NCBI GenBank assembly: GCA_000752215.1 | Contig: CCFG01000014.1 | Coordinates: forward strand, 201,210 to 265,209 | Length of the DNA: 64,000 bases | Source: a bacterium MS4 | GTDB taxonomy: Bacteria; Bacillota; Clostridia; Oscillospirales; Acutalibacteraceae | Reading direction: 5' to 3' | Part shown: positions 61,165 through 64,000 of the stretch, piece after piece | Layout of the letters: every line of letters begins with the position of its first letter | How positions within the stretch are numbered: the first letter of the stretch is position 1 | Translations under genes and position numbers: made by a program | The notes under the pieces: generated by a model | What the model was told of the DNA's origin: nothing | Seen by the model: only the letters and a program-made list of their open reading frames with translations | Database searches by the model: none

Positions 61165-61270
61165 TACAGCATTTCCAGTTGATTCTGCAACAAGATTGTG
61201 TTCCTTCCCCCGCCGAAGGGCGGGGGGAGGAACGTGTTTTATCTCGCAAACTGAAATGGAATTTGCAATA
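61165..61270. repeat. Palindromic repeat family, full copy C
   Basis: TACAGCATTTCCAGTTGATT, CTGCAACAAGATTGTG, central CCTTCCCCCGCC-GAAG-GGCGGGGGGAGG hairpin, then TCGCAAACTGAAATGGAATT. Begins 2 bp upstream of the -35 box of the ECF operon. Confidence 0.85.
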
Positions 61271-61294
61271 AAATGCAATATGCATTAGCCTAAA

Positions 61295-61331
61295 GAGGCA
61301 TCGGCTCAGAGTAAACAGGAGCCGATGCCTC
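61295..61331. terminator. Terminator of the right-edge surface gene
   Basis: GAGGCATCGGCTC (61295-61307) and GAGCCGATGCCTC (61319-61331), perfect 13-bp stem, 45 bp after the stop of the leftward gene. Confidence 0.75.
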
Positions 61332-61375
61332 GCAGTAAGACCGATTTTATTGTGATGAATACGGCTGGGAAATCC

Positions 61376-64000
61376 TTATCCCACCGCAGCAACAAAAATT
61401 CTTGTACCGTTTACATAAATTCCGGCTGCCGAACCTGCCGCGCCGGCGGAGGTGATTTTGTAGAAATAGTCATTGCCGGATTTGCCGGCATAAACAAGGC
61501 TGAAGACAGGGGACCCGACGGTAACGGACGGAGCCGCTGCCGAGGTAATCCTGAAAGTATAGGAACCATGCACGGTCAAATCCATCGTCGTATCGCTCGT
61601 GAAAGAAGTCCCCTTTACGGTAGCTACAAAAATTCTCGTACCGTTTACATAGATTCCGGCTGCCGAGCCTGCCGCACCGGCGGAGGTAATCTTATACAAA
61701 TAATCATTGCCGGATTTGGAAACATAGGAGAGCTGGAACGAGGGAGAACCAACCGTAACGGTCGGAGCCACCGCTGAAGTAATCTTAAAGGTGTAAGAAC
61801 CATTCACGGATACGTCCATTGTGGTATCGCTTGTGAAAGCAATCCCTTTTACCGTCGCGACAAAGATTTTATTCCCGTTCAGGTAGATGCCTGTCGCGGA
61901 GCCGACGGAGCCGACTGCAGAAAGCCTGTAGAGGTATTCATTGCCGTTCTGGGAAACCGGCGCCACTGTGAATACGCCGCTTGTACCGGCTGTAACAGAA
62001 GGTGTGGCCGAAGCGGTCACTTTCATGATATAGCTGGAACCCTTCTCGACCGAGAGGGCGGCGTTTGTGTCGGAAACCGCGGTCGGAACAGCAACGGCGG
62101 TAATATCACATCTGGCCGTACCATAGTCATCCATCTCATAACCGTCCGCGTCATACAGGACCGCGGTCAGAGTCGTTTTATTTTCCGACGCGAAAACCGG
62201 ATCGATACTGTTTACCGTTACAGTTGCGGAAGCGTCCGAGGAAGTGAGCTCAAAGACGTCGCTGCTGCCCCCGTCAAGCTCCCAGACCACTCTGGCCCCG
62301 GCGGGAAGGGAGGTGCCGGCCGGATAGGCCGCTGCGGTGAATGTCTCGGAATAGCCCTTGGCAATGCTGGAAGAGTCCTTATTGATTGCAATGCCTGCGA
62401 AAGAAAGGGATGCGACTTTAAAAGTATCGATTGCCGTGCCCGTCGTTTTCTCGAGTGTGAATCCAAAGGTATTGAAATCATCCACATCGACGGCATCCGA
62501 AGCGGCCTTAAAGACGGTGGTGCCCGCCGCAAAGGTCTTGTCGGTCAGCTTCAGGGTGACATTATAGACACTGCCGGTTACATACAGGTTTCCGGCAGCA
62601 ATCCTCATGGTGCCGTCCCCTTCAATCGTATCCGCCGTGACCATACCGTCAAACGTCAGGACGGTATCGGAATCCAGGGAAATGGTGTCAACCGTAACGG
62701 AACCGCTGACGGTTGCGCTTGTGTCCTCGTTCTGGGTATAGAGCATTCCGTTTTTCGCGTTGGAGGGAGCGGGGATTTTTCCGGTGAAGGCTTCTCTGTC
62801 GTCGCCGACATAGACCGTTGTCTCGCGGAAATCGAGGTCGATGGCATTCACGTTGGTGTTGTCCCCGGACAATGTGATGGAACCGTCCGCGCCCGATTGA
62901 ACGCCTGCACAGGTGATTTTGGATTCCTTAGAGTACATCAAGATATCCTGTGCGGTAATCTTACCCGTAACAACCGGAGTATCCGAATCATTCGCGCTGA
63001 CGGTAACCGTACCGTCGGCATGGATGGTTCCGGTTGTTCCCGCGTTTACGGTCACATTGCTGTCCGAATCCAGAGTTTCCTCCGTAACGTCGATATTTCC
63101 AACTTTACCGCCGCTTACAAGAACTGCGTCTCCGTCGGTCGTGAACGGTGCCCCGCTCGTTTTGACGTCGCCGACGGTGCCGTCCGCAACCTCAACGGTA
63201 CCGCTTTTTATATCGACGGAACCGACTTTCCCGCCGCCGATCTGGAGATCCCCGACATAGCCGGAAATTTTCTTAACATTGGTGCTCTCCCCGACACTCA
63301 CGCGTGTGGTGCCCTGCGGGAATACTACTTCGCTGTCTGTAACATTGCTTGTCCCGGGATTTGCGTCGCCGGTCAGCATTGTTTTTCCGTCCGTTCTCTT
63401 AATGGTAAAAACCTTGCTGCCGGGCAATAGGGTCGCCGCGTCGGTTTTCTTTTCAATCTTTGTTTTCAGGGTGTAAGAGTCGCCGGAGCTGCTGGATGCC
63501 TTGTAGGTGGAACCGTCTGAAACCAGCTTCTTCACCGTGATGCTTACGTTCGTAGTATTGGCATCCTGTGTGTACAGGTGCGTTTCAGCAGACAAATTTT
63601 TTCCTACGACAGCAACCGGGGACTGGGTAAATGCCGAAGTCGTATCTGCGACCGAAACATGCACGTCGCTGCCCGTCATGCTGAAGCTGTAGGCGTTTTT
63701 ATCCGTGATGCCGGCGGTTGCCGTGGTTAAGTCGGCAGCCTCATAAACAGCCAGCGCGGAGTCGGAGCCTGGTTTCGCTTTATAAATACCCAAAGTTTTT
63801 GTATAGTTGGCGGTCTGAGCAAAGGTTTCGAAATCAGAGAAACCGGTGCCGGGCTCTTTGGACGCGAAGCCTGAGTCGTATTCGCCGAAGACGATCTGAT
63901 CCTTGTCATAGACATATACGGTAAGGTTGCTCCTTGCTTTCACCGTGTAATCATTTCCGTCTTCGTCGGTGTAGCCGCCCTCATAAAGAACGGAAATCAC
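61376..64000 (-). CDS. Large surface protein, C-terminal 874 residues (partial)
   Basis: Open to the right edge; no start in the window. No catalytic motif. About 1-250 (of the visible part): beta-rich domains. About 200-500: repeated G.I..GG.V..V....VE.A.GTV.D-type strands (KKISGYVGDLQIGGGKVGSV, DIKSGTVEVADGTVGDV), suggestive of a right-handed beta-solenoid. An Ig-like domain lies near 555-640 (GIAINKDSSSIAKGYSETF). The last 230 residues are three tandem 78-residue modules, the same type as at the end of the GH38 protein. Acidic, Thr/Ser/Val-rich, almost no Cys: an extracellular stalk or adhesin. No anchor motif at the C terminus. Confidence 0.75.
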   Translation of the reverse strand: MISVLYEGGYTDEDGNDYTVKARSNLTVYVYDKDQIVFGEYDSGFASKEPGTGFSDFETFAQTANYTKTLGIYKAKPGSDSALAVYEAADLTTATAGITDKNAYSFSMTGSDVHVSVADTTSAFTQSPVAVVGKNLSAETHLYTQDANTTNVSITVKKLVSDGSTYKASSSSGDSYTLKTKIEKKTDAATLLPGSKVFTIKRTDGKTMLTGDANPGTSNVTDSEVVFPQGTTRVSVGESTNVKKISGYVGDLQIGGGKVGSVDIKSGTVEVADGTVGDVKTSGAPFTTDGDAVLVSGGKVGNIDVTEETLDSDSNVTVNAGTTGTIHADGTVTVSANDSDTPVVTGKITAQDILMYSKESKITCAGVQSGADGSITLSGDNTNVNAIDLDFRETTVYVGDDREAFTGKIPAPSNAKNGMLYTQNEDTSATVSGSVTVDTISLDSDTVLTFDGMVTADTIEGDGTMRIAAGNLYVTGSVYNVTLKLTDKTFAAGTTVFKAASDAVDVDDFNTFGFTLEKTTGTAIDTFKVASLSFAGIAINKDSSSIAKGYSETFTAAAYPAGTSLPAGARVVWELDGGSSDVFELTSSDASATVTVNSIDPVFASENKTTLTAVLYDADGYEMDDYGTARCDITAVAVPTAVSDTNAALSVEKGSSYIMKVTASATPSVTAGTSGVFTVAPVSQNGNEYLYRLSAVGSVGSATGIYLNGNKIFVATVKGIAFTSDTTMDVSVNGSYTFKITSAVAPTVTVGSPSFQLSYVSKSGNDYLYKITSAGAAGSAAGIYVNGTRIFVATVKGTSFTSDTTMDLTVHGSYTFRITSAAAPSVTVGSPVFSLVYAGKSGNDYFYKITSAGAAGSAAGIYVNGTRIFVAAVG
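61385..62070 (-). repeat. Three tandem 234-bp repeats (78-residue modules)
   Basis: ACAAAAATTC starts at 61392 and again at 61626, giving the 234-bp period; the first two copies (nearest the stop) are close to identical over long stretches, the third is diverged. Translated core: SY.[FM]K[IV]T...P.V..G, GN.Y.Y[KR][IL][TS]..G..GSA.GIY.NG..IFVA.V. Confidence 0.85.

Overview
The window reads as chromosomal DNA of a low-to-mid GC anaerobic Firmicute of class Clostridia, most likely an Oscillospiraceae/Ruminococcaceae-type gut or fermenter organism. This is an inference from strong AGGAGG-type ribosome sites, TTGACA/TATAAT promoters, BspA-like leucine-rich-repeat surface proteins, RpiR-regulated PTS genes, a sigma-54/PrpR-type module and a polyamine operon with carboxynorspermidine genes. 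No rRNA or tRNA gene was recognised.

Layout. 1-453: 5' part of an XRE regulator running off the left edge. 0.66-17.2 kb: a surface/carbohydrate block with a 1977-residue LRR protein, a 2110-residue secreted GH38 alpha-mannosidase, and two divergent membrane-anchored paralogues that look like gluzincin peptidases with damaged active sites. 17.2-29 kb: an accessory, partly decayed region. It holds an MFS drug pump with its MarR repressor, an Arr-type rifampin ADP-ribosyltransferase joined to a TPR scrap, remnants of a plasmid/ICE replication-partition module, a second LRR protein, a frameshifted acetyltransferase, a broken surface gene carrying a perfect 28-bp palindrome, and a serine-recombinase scrap. 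29.1-35.8 kb: rpoN, a sigma-54 activator with a PrpR-type sensor, and a divergent three-gene operon (aconitase-family dehydratase large and small subunits plus an EamA transporter) preceded by a clear -24/-12 promoter and an upstream dyad. 36-42.3 kb: a tightly overlapping six-gene polyamine operon (speD-speA-speE-speB-CASDH-nspC) encoding putrescine synthesis and two different routes from putrescine to spermidine. Upstream of it is a separately promoted, highly structured RNA.

42.9-50 kb: an AraC regulator divergent from GAPDH, an ECF sigma/anti-sigma pair, and a MarR-DtxR-small Cys protein-MFS set with a promoter-embedded operator. 50-59.7 kb: a sugar-phosphotransferase regulon (an HPr without Ser46, a HAD phosphatase, EIIA, an RpiR regulator, two class I phosphomannose-isomerase-type proteins, a cupin phosphoglucose isomerase, EIIBC and a clan GH-A glycosidase). 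Together these would import a sugar, phosphorylate it, and isomerise hexose phosphates. 59.8-61 kb: a methyltransferase and an ECF-transporter S component behind an attenuator-like leader. 61.4-64 kb: the C-terminal 874 residues of another large surface protein, continuing past the right edge.

Two threads link distant parts. A 78-residue C-terminal repeat is shared by the GH38 protein and the right-edge protein, with a distant relative possibly ending the second LRR protein. A family of about 100-bp palindromic repeats with TACAGC/GCTGTA ends occurs five times between 42.7 and 61.3 kb. Annotations are from reading alone; no database search or folding program was run.
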